Shown: piece after piece, positions 8,542 to 15,420 of the stretch
How positions within the stretch are numbered: the stretch's first letter is position 1
How the letters are laid out: the number at the start of each line of letters is the position of its first letter
Source of the DNA: JAOPZW01 sp963806015
GTDB lineage: Bacteria; Actinomycetota; Thermoleophilia; Solirubrobacterales; Solirubrobacteraceae
DNA length: 64,000 bases
Assembly: GCA_963806015.1 (NCBI GenBank)
Contig: CAWDWM010000006.1
Coordinates: 682,001-746,000 of the forward strand
Reading direction: 5' to 3'
Notes under the pieces: model-generated
Databases searched by the model: none
What the model saw: only the letters and a program-made list of their open reading frames with translations
What the model was told of the DNA's origin: nothing
Made by a program: the position numbers and the translations under genes

Positions 8542-9612
8542 ATGGCGGACCCCCAGGCGCCTCCGGAGTACAAGCTCTATCGCACGCGACCGCGCCTTCC
8601 GGGGCGCGGCGGCGACGACCGATCGCTGCTCGACGACCTGCGCGAGGCGCCGCCCGGCGAGCGCCGGCGCAAGCCGATCACCGTCGGCCGCGTGGTCAAG
8701 TGGCTCCTGCTCGCCCTGGTGGTGTGGGTGGGCCTGTCGCTGGTGCTGTTCCTCATCTCGGCCCAGGTCAACCAGGACCAGGTGTCGGCTGGCGCACAGG
8801 CCCAGCTGTCCGGCGGCGGCGTCGGGATCCTCAAGCCACAGACGACCCTGATCCTCGGCTCCGACCAGCGCACCGCGGCGAACAAGGAGCCCGGCGCGAG
8901 CACCACGGGCCCCAGCCGCAGCGACTCGATCCTGCTCCTGCGCACCGGCGGCGGCCACAGCGCCAAGCTCTCGATCCCCCGCGATACGGTCGTCGACATC
9001 CCCGGCCACGGACGCAACAAGATCAACGCCGCCTACGCGTTCGGGGGCGCCGCGCTCACGGTCCAGACGATCAAGCAGTACCTCGGCATCCCGATCGATC
9101 ACGTCTTCGAGGTCAGCTTCGACAACTTCCCCGCCCTCGTCGACGCCATGGGCGGGATCGACTACACCGGCGGCTGCGTGGTCTCGCGCATCAACGGCGG
9201 CTTCAAGAACGGCGGCTTCACCCTGCGCCTGCACCGCGGTACGACGCACATCGACGGCAAGCAGGCGCTCGCCCTCGCGCGCACGCGCCACAACGACTGC
9301 AACGCCAAGGAGAACGACCTCACGCGCACGCGCCGCCAGCAGAAGGTCATCAGCGCGATGAAGTCACGCGTCTTCAGCCCGGCCGGCTTCATCCGCCTGC
9401 CGTTCATCTCCTGGAACGCGCCCAAGACGCTCAAGACCGACATGCGCGGCCCGGCACTCTTGGGCTACGCGATCGGGACGGCGATCAGCGGCGGCGCCAC
9501 GACCGAGATCCTCAAGCCCTCGGGCGGGGTGACGCTGCCCGACGGCGGCGCCGGCCTCACCGTCTCGGACGCCGAGAAGCAGGCCGACGTCCAGCGCTTC
9601 CTCGCGGGGTAG
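8542..9612 (+). CDS. LytR-CpsA-Psr (LCP) family cell-wall polymer ligase
   Basis: 356 residues. A basic cytoplasmic tail, one membrane segment at about residues 52-76 (VVKWLLLALVVWVGLSLVLF) and an extracellular LCP domain. Seen: the TGPSRSDSILLLR start of the domain, SIPRDTVVDIPG, the Arg/Asn-rich NKINAAYAFGG and ALALARTRH. Known members transfer polyprenyl-phosphate-linked polymers such as teichoic acid or arabinogalactan to peptidoglycan. The start at 8542 is used because an upstream in-frame ATG would lie inside the divergent ROK gene. A hairpin terminator follows. Confidence 0.85.
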   Translation: MADPQAPPEYKLYRTRPRLPGRGGDDRSLLDDLREAPPGERRRKPITVGRVVKWLLLALVVWVGLSLVLFLISAQVNQDQVSAGAQAQLSGGGVGILKPQTTLILGSDQRTAANKEPGASTTGPSRSDSILLLRTGGGHSAKLSIPRDTVVDIPGHGRNKINAAYAFGGAALTVQTIKQYLGIPIDHVFEVSFDNFPALVDAMGGIDYTGGCVVSRINGGFKNGGFTLRLHRGTTHIDGKQALALARTRHNDCNAKENDLTRTRRQQKVISAMKSRVFSPAGFIRLPFISWNAPKTLKTDMRGPALLGYAIGTAISGGATTEILKPSGGVTLPDGGAGLTVSDAEKQADVQRFLAG

Positions 9613-9621
9613 GCCCGCGGG

Positions 9622-9647
9622 CTCCCCGGACCTCACGGCCCGGGGAG
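9622..9647. terminator. GC hairpin between convergent genes
   Basis: CTCCCCGG and CCGGGGAG form an 8-bp perfect stem with a 10-base loop, between the LCP stop (9612) and the stop of the minus-strand secreted protein (9656). It can serve both strands. There is no T tract, as is usual in very GC-rich actinobacteria. Confidence 0.55.
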
Positions 9648-9655
9648 GGCCGGCG

Positions 9656-11011
9656 TCAGAGCCGGCGCATCGAGACGACGAGTCGCCTGTCGCTCGCCTG
9701 CCAGGCCACGACGACGAAGTCGCCCGACGCCGCGACGCTGCGCGCCGTGAAGCGGGCCGGCCGTGCCGGCGGCGCGGCCGTCGCGACGAACCCGGCGCCA
9801 GAGCGGTAGAGGGCCATGCGCATCCGGGTGTCGGTCCACGCGACCGCCGCGCGACCGTCGCCGGTCGGTGCGAGCTGGATGTAGTCCGCGTCGGTGGCCG
9901 TCACCGTCCGGCGAAGCCCGAAGGGAACGCCGGGCATCCGCTTCGCCCAACGCAGCGGTGCCGCCCTCGAGAACGGTGTGCTGTGCGTCTTCTCCTGCCA
10001 CAGGGTCACGAGCTCACCGCGCGACCCGTAGAGAACCATCGGGTTGAACGACCGGCGGGCGCTGACCGCGGGTACGGCGACGGGCGCCTCGAAGGCTCCG
10101 CCGAGGGCCTGCGTCGACGTCTGGATCGCACCGTACGGATCGGACTCGGGACCGTTGGCCTGCTCCCAGACGGCGCCGACGGTGCCCTCATCGGTGAGCA
10201 CCGCGCTCACGTCCCAGGTAGGCGAGGCGGAGATCGTCGCCGGCGCGCCGAACGTGGCGCCGGCGGGCCTGGCCGCGACCTGGGCGACTGAGGTCCGGGA
10301 GAACGGCACCGGGAAGGTGCCGCCGGTCTCGACGACGTTCATCCAGCTCGCGACCGCGTCGCCGCGTGCATTGAACGCGATGCGCACGTCCTGCCCCTCG
10401 CCGATGGTGGTCACGCCCGTGAACGGACGGCCGGCAGGGCGCGAGACGACCTCAACCTTGTCCGCGCGCCGTGCACCCACGCGGAACGACCGCGTCCAGG
10501 CAACGAGGGCGTTGCCCGCGCGGTCGACGGCGATGCTCGGGATGCTGAAGGTCCCGCGCAGCGTTCCCGAGATCCGTTGCGCGCGGCCGAAGCGCCCGCC
10601 GGCCGAGCGGGCCGCCGCGCGAATCGAGCCGTCGCTGTCCGCCCACACCACGATCGCCGTGCCGTCGTCGGCGAGCGCCGCGGCCCTCACCGTGCCGGTG
10701 CGCGAGAGCACCGTGGCGGGCCCGAAGCGCCCGCGTTTGGTGCCGACCACAACCACGACCCGGCGGCTGTGCGCCGGATCCGCGTTCCAGGCGACGAGCG
10801 ACCGACCGCGATGGTTGACCGCAACCGTCGGCGAGCGGTCCAGGATGCTCGCCTTGGGAAGCGGACCGGCGAGGACCACAGGGTCCGTCCAGGAACCGGC
10901 CCGGGCGGCCGTGGGAACGGCGATGGCCCCCGCCGCCAGGCCCGCCACCGCGAAGCACGCCATCGACCCCCTCACCATGGTCGAAACCGACGGTGCACGG
11001 TGCCAGGTCAT
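9656..11011 (-). CDS. secreted repeat protein, possibly beta-propeller, unknown function
   Basis: 451 residues with a signal peptide (hydrophobic core FAVAGLAAGAIAVP, likely cleavage after AARA). The rest is a series of about 50-residue units with recurring features: VAVNHRGRSLVAWN, AALADDGTAIVVWAD, IAVDRAGNALVAWTR, IAFNARGDAVASWMN, VLTDEGTVGAVWE. Each is an Asp/Asn-x-x-G turn followed by a V-W strand, typical of beta-propeller-like extracellular proteins. A Shine-Dalgarno sequence GAGGAGG lies just before the ATG at 11011. The 573-residue protein at 35999 has a similar build. Confidence 0.65.
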   Translation of the reverse strand: MTWHRAPSVSTMVRGSMACFAVAGLAAGAIAVPTAARAGSWTDPVVLAGPLPKASILDRSPTVAVNHRGRSLVAWNADPAHSRRVVVVVGTKRGRFGPATVLSRTGTVRAAALADDGTAIVVWADSDGSIRAAARSAGGRFGRAQRISGTLRGTFSIPSIAVDRAGNALVAWTRSFRVGARRADKVEVVSRPAGRPFTGVTTIGEGQDVRIAFNARGDAVASWMNVVETGGTFPVPFSRTSVAQVAARPAGATFGAPATISASPTWDVSAVLTDEGTVGAVWEQANGPESDPYGAIQTSTQALGGAFEAPVAVPAVSARRSFNPMVLYGSRGELVTLWQEKTHSTPFSRAAPLRWAKRMPGVPFGLRRTVTATDADYIQLAPTGDGRAAVAWTDTRMRMALYRSGAGFVATAAPPARPARFTARSVAASGDFVVVAWQASDRRLVVSMRRL

Positions 11012-11124
11012 GGCGCCCTCCTCGGGGTGGCGGTGTATCCAAAGGATCCACCTCTCCCGGACGCGCCGCCACCGTAGGTCCTACGGGTCCGCTTACGCGG
11101 ATCCCGAGGGGTCAGGCCCGACGG

Positions 11125-11460
11125 CTAGGCCTTCTTCGTGGACTTCGACGACGAGGACTCCGGCTTCTTGGAGTCGCTCTTCTTCTCCGACGACGACGAA
11201 GAAGAGGACGTGGTGTCCTTGCTCTTGGACTCCGTCTTGTCCGAGCCGTCCTTGGCCGAGCGCTCGAGCTCACGGTTGCGCCGCCGCGTGCCGTAGTCGG
11301 TGTTGTAGAAGCCCTTGCCCTTGAAGTGGACCGCCACCGGGTGGAAGACCCGCTGGACGGGCGCGTCACAGCGCGCGCAGCTCAACACCGGGTCGTCGGT
11401 CATCCTCTGGACGACCTCGAACTGGTGGCCTTTGTCGCAGCGATACTCGTAGGTAGGCAC
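11125..11460 (-). CDS. FmdB-family zinc-ribbon protein
   Basis: 111 residues. The first 55 form the FmdB zinc ribbon: PTYEYRCDKGHQFEV then LSCARCDAPVQRVFHPV, with a CxxGH/CxxC pattern, followed by the family signature FKGKGFYNTDYG. The last 45 residues are a low-complexity Ser/Lys tail. Function is unknown; FmdB was first proposed as a regulator linked to formamidase. The GTG start at 11460 begins exactly at the conserved VPTYEY. A -10-like TATACT lies nine bases before it, divergent from glyS. Confidence 0.85.
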   Translation of the reverse strand: MPTYEYRCDKGHQFEVVQRMTDDPVLSCARCDAPVQRVFHPVAVHFKGKGFYNTDYGTRRRNRELERSAKDGSDKTESKSKDTTSSSSSSSEKKSDSKKPESSSSKSTKKA

Positions 11461-11509
11461 GGCACTCTCAGTATAGGAGTGCCAAACGGCGTTCCTCAAA
11501 GCCGCACCG

Positions 11510-11515
11510 TACGAT
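11510..11515 (+). promoter_or_regulatory. -10 element TACGAT of glyS promoter
   Basis: TACGAT is seven bases upstream of the ATG at 11523, implying a leaderless transcript or a leader of a few bases. A divergent -10-like TATACT for the FmdB gene lies at 11475-11470 on the minus strand. Confidence 0.4.
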
Positions 11516-11522
11516 GCGGCGC

Positions 11523-12881
11523 ATGGCCGCCGATCCCGTGACCATGGACAAGATCGTCGCTCTCTGCAAGCGCCGGGGGCTGATCTTCCCTGCCTCGGAG
11601 ATCTACGGCGGGATCGCCAACACCTACGACTACGGCCACTACGGCGTCCTGCTGAAGCGCAACATCATCGATGCGTGGTGGCAGGCGATGATCGGCGACC
11701 GCACCGACATCGTCGCGCTGGACTCGGCGATCATCCAGCACCCGAAGACGTGGGAGGCCAGCGGCCACCTCGCCGGCTTCACCGATCCGCTCATCGACTG
11801 CAAGACGTGCGGGCAGCGCTTCCGCGCCGACCATCTGGCCGAGCTCTCGTGCGGGCGCAAGCCGTCCAAACACCCCGGCGCGACCCCCGAGTGCGACCTG
11901 ACCGAGGCCCGCGAGTTCAACCTGATGTTCGAGACGACCATCGGCCCCGTGAAGGAGGCCGGCGCCACCGTCTACCTGCGTCCCGAGACCGCGCAGGGGA
12001 TCTTCCTGGACTTCAAGACCGTCCTGGGCTTCGCGCGCAAGAAGCCGCCGTTCGGCATCGCCCAGGTCGGCAAGTCGTTTCGCAACGAGATCACCCCCGG
12101 CAACTTCGTCTTCCGCACGCTCGAGTTCGAGCAGATGGAGATGGAGTTCTTCGTGCCGCCCGACGAGGCCCAGCAGTGGCACGAGCACTGGCTCAAGGAG
12201 CGCCTGGACTGGTACGTGCGGCTCGGCATACGGCCCGACCACCTGAAGCTGCGCCCGCACGACGCCGACGAGCTCAGCCACTACTCGAGCGCGACGAGCG
12301 ACGTGGAGTACCTCTACCCGATCGGCTGGTCCGAGCTCGAGGGGATCGCCAACCGCGGCGACTTCGACCTCACCCAGCACGCGCAGCACTCCGGCGAGAA
12401 GCTCGAGTACTTCGACACCGCGTCCGGCGAGCGCTACGTCCCCCACGTCATCGAGCCGGCGGCCGGCGTCGGGCGCACGATGCTCGCCGTGCTGTGCGAC
12501 GCCTATGACGAGGAGGAGGTCGCCGGCGAGCAGCGCACGCTGCTGCGCCTGCACCCGCGGCTGGCGCCGATCAAGGTCGCCGTGCTGCCGCTGGTGCGCA
12601 AGGACGGCCAGCCCGAGCTCGCCCAAGAGGTCTTCCAGGCGCTGCGCGGCCAGCTCCAGGCCGAGTACGACGAGGGCGGCTCGATCGGCAAGCGCTACCG
12701 CCGCCAGGACGAGATCGGCACGCCGTTCTGCGTGACGATCGACCACCAGTCGCTCGAGGACCGCACCGTCACGGTGCGCGAGCGCGACTCGCTGGCGCAG
12801 GAGCGCGTGGCGGTCGACGAGCTGCCGGCGGTGCTCGGCGCGCGGCTCGTCGCTCCGTGGCAGACACCGAAGCTCGGCTGA
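11523..12881 (+). CDS. glyS: glycyl-tRNA synthetase, homodimeric class II type
   Basis: 452 residues, the alpha2 (archaeal/eukaryotic-like) form used by actinobacteria and Bacteroidetes instead of alpha2beta2. Seen: YDYGHYGVLLKRNI at the N-terminus, a zinc-type CKTCGQRF, motif 2 region FRNEITPGNFVFRTLEFEQM, a motif 3-like VIEPAAGVGRTMLAVL, and a C-terminal anticodon-binding domain (VAVLPLVRKDGQPELAQEVF). The ATG at 11523 is chosen by its distance from the -10 element; MDKIV seven codons on is an alternative. Confidence 0.95.
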   Translation: MAADPVTMDKIVALCKRRGLIFPASEIYGGIANTYDYGHYGVLLKRNIIDAWWQAMIGDRTDIVALDSAIIQHPKTWEASGHLAGFTDPLIDCKTCGQRFRADHLAELSCGRKPSKHPGATPECDLTEAREFNLMFETTIGPVKEAGATVYLRPETAQGIFLDFKTVLGFARKKPPFGIAQVGKSFRNEITPGNFVFRTLEFEQMEMEFFVPPDEAQQWHEHWLKERLDWYVRLGIRPDHLKLRPHDADELSHYSSATSDVEYLYPIGWSELEGIANRGDFDLTQHAQHSGEKLEYFDTASGERYVPHVIEPAAGVGRTMLAVLCDAYDEEEVAGEQRTLLRLHPRLAPIKVAVLPLVRKDGQPELAQEVFQALRGQLQAEYDEGGSIGKRYRRQDEIGTPFCVTIDHQSLEDRTVTVRERDSLAQERVAVDELPAVLGARLVAPWQTPKLG

Positions 12882-13816
12882 GCATCCCCTTGGCCGTCAC
12901 CGCGCCGCCCCGCGCCACCGTGCTCCCGACCGCCGTGGCCGCGGCGGCCGGGGCCACCCTCTCGGTGCAGGCGTACGCGAACGGCCGGCTCGGCGGGTCG
13001 ATCGGCTCGGCGGAGATGGCCGGCGTGATCAACAACGCCGTGGGGCTGGCGGCGATCGTCGTCCTCGCAATCGCGGTCGGCGCCCTCCAGCGGGCCCTGC
13101 GATCGCTGGACGGGGTGCGCCCGTGGCAGTTCTTCGGCGGCCTCGCCGGCGCGATGTACGTCACCGCGGGAGCGGCCGGCGTGCCGAAGATCGGCGTGGC
13201 CCTGCTCACGGTGGCGCTGGTGTGCGGGCAGACCGCGGGCAGCCTGGTGGTCGACGCGGCCGCACTGAGCCCGGCCGGGCGCCGGCGCATCACGACCCGC
13301 CGGCTGGTGGGCGTGGCCCTCACCATCGCAGCGGTGGTGGCCTCCGCCCACGGAACGCACGGGACGCTGCACGTGGGGATCCTCGTGCTCGCCCTCGCGG
13401 CCGGCTTCAGCAGCTCCGTGCAGCAGGCGGCCAACGGCCACGTCGCGCGCGCGACCGGCGAGCCGCTCTTCGCCGGCGCGCTGAACTTCGCCGTCGGCCT
13501 GTGCGCTCTGCTCGTCGTCGGTGCGGTCGCCGACGGGCTGACGCCGCCCAACGGGTGGTCCGCGCCGCCGCTGGAGTACCTGGGCGGCCTCGCCGGCGTC
13601 ACGATCGCCTGCCTGCTGTCGGTGATCGTCGCGCGGCTCGGCGTCCTGCGGATGATGCTCGCGCTCACCGCGGGGCAGCTGGTGGGGGGACTGGGGCTCG
13701 ACCTGATCGCGCCGGCGCACGGGCGCACGGTGTCGGCGGGCACGGCGGCGGGCGTGGCGCTGGCCTTCGCCGCCGTGCTCGTGACCGGGTGGCGCACGTG
13801 GGCCCCGGACGGCTGA
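12857..13816 (+). CDS. DMT-superfamily transporter, DUF606/YdcZ type
   Basis: 319 residues with about ten hydrophobic segments arranged as two similar halves, each about 150 residues. The first half has LSVQAYANGRLGGSIGSAEMA and AMYVTAGAAGVPKIGVALLT, the DUF606 signatures. The second half repeats the pattern (QQAANGHVARATGEPLFAGALNF). It is an inner-membrane drug/metabolite-type exporter of unknown substrate. The ATG lies 25 bases inside glyS in another frame, so it is probably translated from the glyS message; a later start is possible. Confidence 0.8.
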   Translation: MADTEARLSIPLAVTAPPRATVLPTAVAAAAGATLSVQAYANGRLGGSIGSAEMAGVINNAVGLAAIVVLAIAVGALQRALRSLDGVRPWQFFGGLAGAMYVTAGAAGVPKIGVALLTVALVCGQTAGSLVVDAAALSPAGRRRITTRRLVGVALTIAAVVASAHGTHGTLHVGILVLALAAGFSSSVQQAANGHVARATGEPLFAGALNFAVGLCALLVVGAVADGLTPPNGWSAPPLEYLGGLAGVTIACLLSVIVARLGVLRMMLALTAGQLVGGLGLDLIAPAHGRTVSAGTAAGVALAFAAVLVTGWRTWAPDG

Positions 13817-13824
13817 GTCCGCGG

Positions 13825-13872
13825 CGCGGGCCGGGGCGAGCGCCTGTCCCCCAAGGCTCGCCCCGACCCGCG
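13825..13872 (+). terminator. strong GC hairpin after the glyS-DMT operon
   Basis: CGGGCCGGGGCGAGC (13827-13841) pairs with GCTCGCCCCGACCCG (13856-13870), 15 pairs with one mismatch, and extends by two more G-C pairs. The loop is CGCCTGTCCCCCAA-like. It lies nine bases after the transporter stop and before the promoter of the di-iron protein. No T tract. Confidence 0.65.
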
Positions 13873-13949
13873 GTCGCGTCGCTGCACCTCTGTGAACAGG
13901 CGCCCGCGGGGGTGGGTTGCGGTGTCTGTGACGACGATCACACTCGTAT

Positions 13950-13963
13950 TGAACGAGCGTTCA
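13950..13963. promoter_or_regulatory. perfect 14-bp dyad TGAACGAGCGTTCA, likely TetR-type operator
   Basis: The palindrome TGAAC-GAGC-GTTCA ends one base before the -10-like TAGCCT (13965-13970), so a bound repressor would block RNA polymerase. The same arms and spacing, TGAAC-TGTG-GTTCA, occur at 59886-59899 in front of a tetR gene. Identity of the binding protein is inferred, not seen. Confidence 0.6.
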
Positions 13964-13964
13964 G

Positions 13965-13970
13965 TAGCCT
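13965..13970 (+). promoter_or_regulatory. -10 element TAGCCT, leaderless promoter
   Basis: TAGCCT sits seven bases before the ATG at 13978 and directly follows the dyad at 13950-13963. No Shine-Dalgarno sequence can fit in between. Confidence 0.5.
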
Positions 13971-13977
13971 GGCGCGT

Positions 13978-15246
13978 ATGGCTGCCCCCACTGCGTCGGT
14001 CACCGACGCGATCTCCTACGACGACCTCTACGCGCGTTGGGAGCGGGGCAACTGGCGGGCCACGGAGATCGACTTCACGCAGGACGTCGTCGACTGGCGC
14101 GAGCGCCTCACCGCGGAGCAGCGGCGCTCGGCGCTCTGGCTCTACGCCCTCTTCTTCCACGGCGAGGACTCGGTCACCGACAACCTCTCGCCCTTCATCG
14201 ACGCGGCGCCACTCGAGGAGCAGAAGTACTTCCTCGCCACCCAGCAGGTCGACGAGGCGCGCCACGCCGTCTTCTTCAAGCGCTTCATGCACGAGGTCGT
14301 CGGCGCCGGCGACGGCACGCTGGCGGGCGGCCTGCGCGCCACCGCCGGCGAGATCACCTGGGGCCACCGCCAGGTGTTCAGCCGCCTGGACCGGATGGCC
14401 GGCGAACTGCGCGGCGACCGCTCGAAGACCAAGCTGGCCGAGGCGGTGACGCTCTACCACATCGTCGTCGAGGCATCGCTCGCCCAGCCCGGACAGCACA
14501 TGATCGAGGCCTCGCTGGAGGCCCTCGACGTGCTGCCGGGCTTCCGCGAGGGCATGCGCAACGTCGCGCTCGACGAGCAGCGCCACATCGGCTTCGGCGT
14601 CAAGCTGCTGGCCGACCTCCACCAGGAGGACCCGGGGCCGATCCAGGACGCGATCGTCGGACTCATCAAGGAGGTCCTGCCGTGGACCTCGGCGGTGGCC
14701 AAGCCGCCGAACTGGGACCGGTCCTACACGGAGTGCTTCGGCTTCACGCTGGAGGACATGGGCGAGTCGGGCGCGGCCTCGATCGAGCAGCGCCTGCGCG
14801 CCATCGGGCTGCCGATCGACACCATCCCCGGGTTCCCGATGCCGATGGACCTGCCGCCGCGCGAGCGCGCCGTCCGCGGGCAGAAGCTGCTGCGCGCCGG
14901 CCTCATCGGCCCCGGCGACGAGGGCGTCGCCCAGGACCCGGAGGCGATCGAGATCATGTTCGACACCATCCGCCGCCAGGCCATCACCCACGGCCTGCGG
15001 CCCGGCACCACGATCGAGTGGGACTTCGCCGACGCCCCGCCGTGGCACGTCGTCCTGGAGAACGGCGCGTCGCGCGCGGTGCAGGGGCACGCGGCGCACG
15101 CGGACCTGACGCTGCGGCTGCGCTTCGCCGACTGGGCCGATGTCATGGCCGGGCGCGCCGACCCCCGGGCCCTGATGCTGCGCCGGCGGCTGCGGCCGAA
15201 GGGGAGCCCGCGGGTGTTGCTGGCGTTGCCGAAGGTCTTCGGGTAG
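13978..15246 (+). CDS. R2-like di-iron oxidase fused to an SCP2-like domain
   Basis: 422 residues. Residues about 15-300 are a ferritin-like, ribonucleotide-reductase-R2-like four-helix domain. All six expected carboxylate/His ligands are visible: E63 (HGEDSV), E93 and H96 (VDEARHA), E165 (VVEASLA), E200 and H203 (DEQRHIG). It resembles actinobacterial R2-like ligand-binding oxidases, whose substrates are unknown. Residues about 330-422 look like an SCP2 sterol/lipid-binding domain (WHVVLENGASRAVQG, LRLRFADWADVMAGRADP), suggesting a lipid-like substrate. The gene stands alone behind its own dyad-controlled promoter, with hairpins on both sides. Confidence 0.75.
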   Translation: MAAPTASVTDAISYDDLYARWERGNWRATEIDFTQDVVDWRERLTAEQRRSALWLYALFFHGEDSVTDNLSPFIDAAPLEEQKYFLATQQVDEARHAVFFKRFMHEVVGAGDGTLAGGLRATAGEITWGHRQVFSRLDRMAGELRGDRSKTKLAEAVTLYHIVVEASLAQPGQHMIEASLEALDVLPGFREGMRNVALDEQRHIGFGVKLLADLHQEDPGPIQDAIVGLIKEVLPWTSAVAKPPNWDRSYTECFGFTLEDMGESGAASIEQRLRAIGLPIDTIPGFPMPMDLPPRERAVRGQKLLRAGLIGPGDEGVAQDPEAIEIMFDTIRRQAITHGLRPGTTIEWDFADAPPWHVVLENGASRAVQGHAAHADLTLRLRFADWADVMAGRADPRALMLRRRLRPKGSPRVLLALPKVFG

Positions 15247-15249
15247 CGC

Positions 15250-15267
15250 TGCTGCCTCGCGGCAGCG
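15250..15267 (+). terminator. hairpin with TCGC tetraloop after the di-iron gene
   Basis: GCTGCC-TCGC-GGCAGC is a perfect 6-bp stem plus a G-T pair, starting four bases after the stop codon at 15246. It directly abuts the palindromic repeat that starts at 15270. Confidence 0.45.
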
Positions 15268-15269
15268 CG

Positions 15270-15420
15270 AACAGCCTCATCGAGGGCAGGGTGAGCCGCT
15301 CGCGCCGGGGCGGGCGCGAACTGCGTGGGATTGCTCCCGGTTTCCGGTAGCTATCCCATGCAGTTCGGCAGTCCGCCGGCGCGTGCGCCCCCGCCGACTC
15401 CTTCCCCTCGGTGATGCAGT
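15270..15420. repeat. dispersed palindromic repeat, copy A
   Basis: Nested inverted repeats. Outer arms: AACAGCCTCATCGAGGG (15270-15286) and CCCCTCGGTGATGCAGT (15404-15420). Inner arms: GCGAACTGCGTGGGAT (15316-15331) and ATCCCATGCAGTTC (15353-15366). The loop carries GCTCCCGGTTTCCGGTAG. Copy C at 43667-43807 has the same parts with the loop in the opposite orientation, so the two copies are inverted relative to each other. It contains no ORF of its own. It ends where the amine oxidase coding sequence begins. Confidence 0.75.

Noticed and set aside
13950..13963. KstR-type cholesterol operator
   Set aside because: KstR sites have a different core (AAC-N4-GTT with wider symmetry), and no steroid catabolism genes are nearby. 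Left as an unassigned TetR-type dyad.
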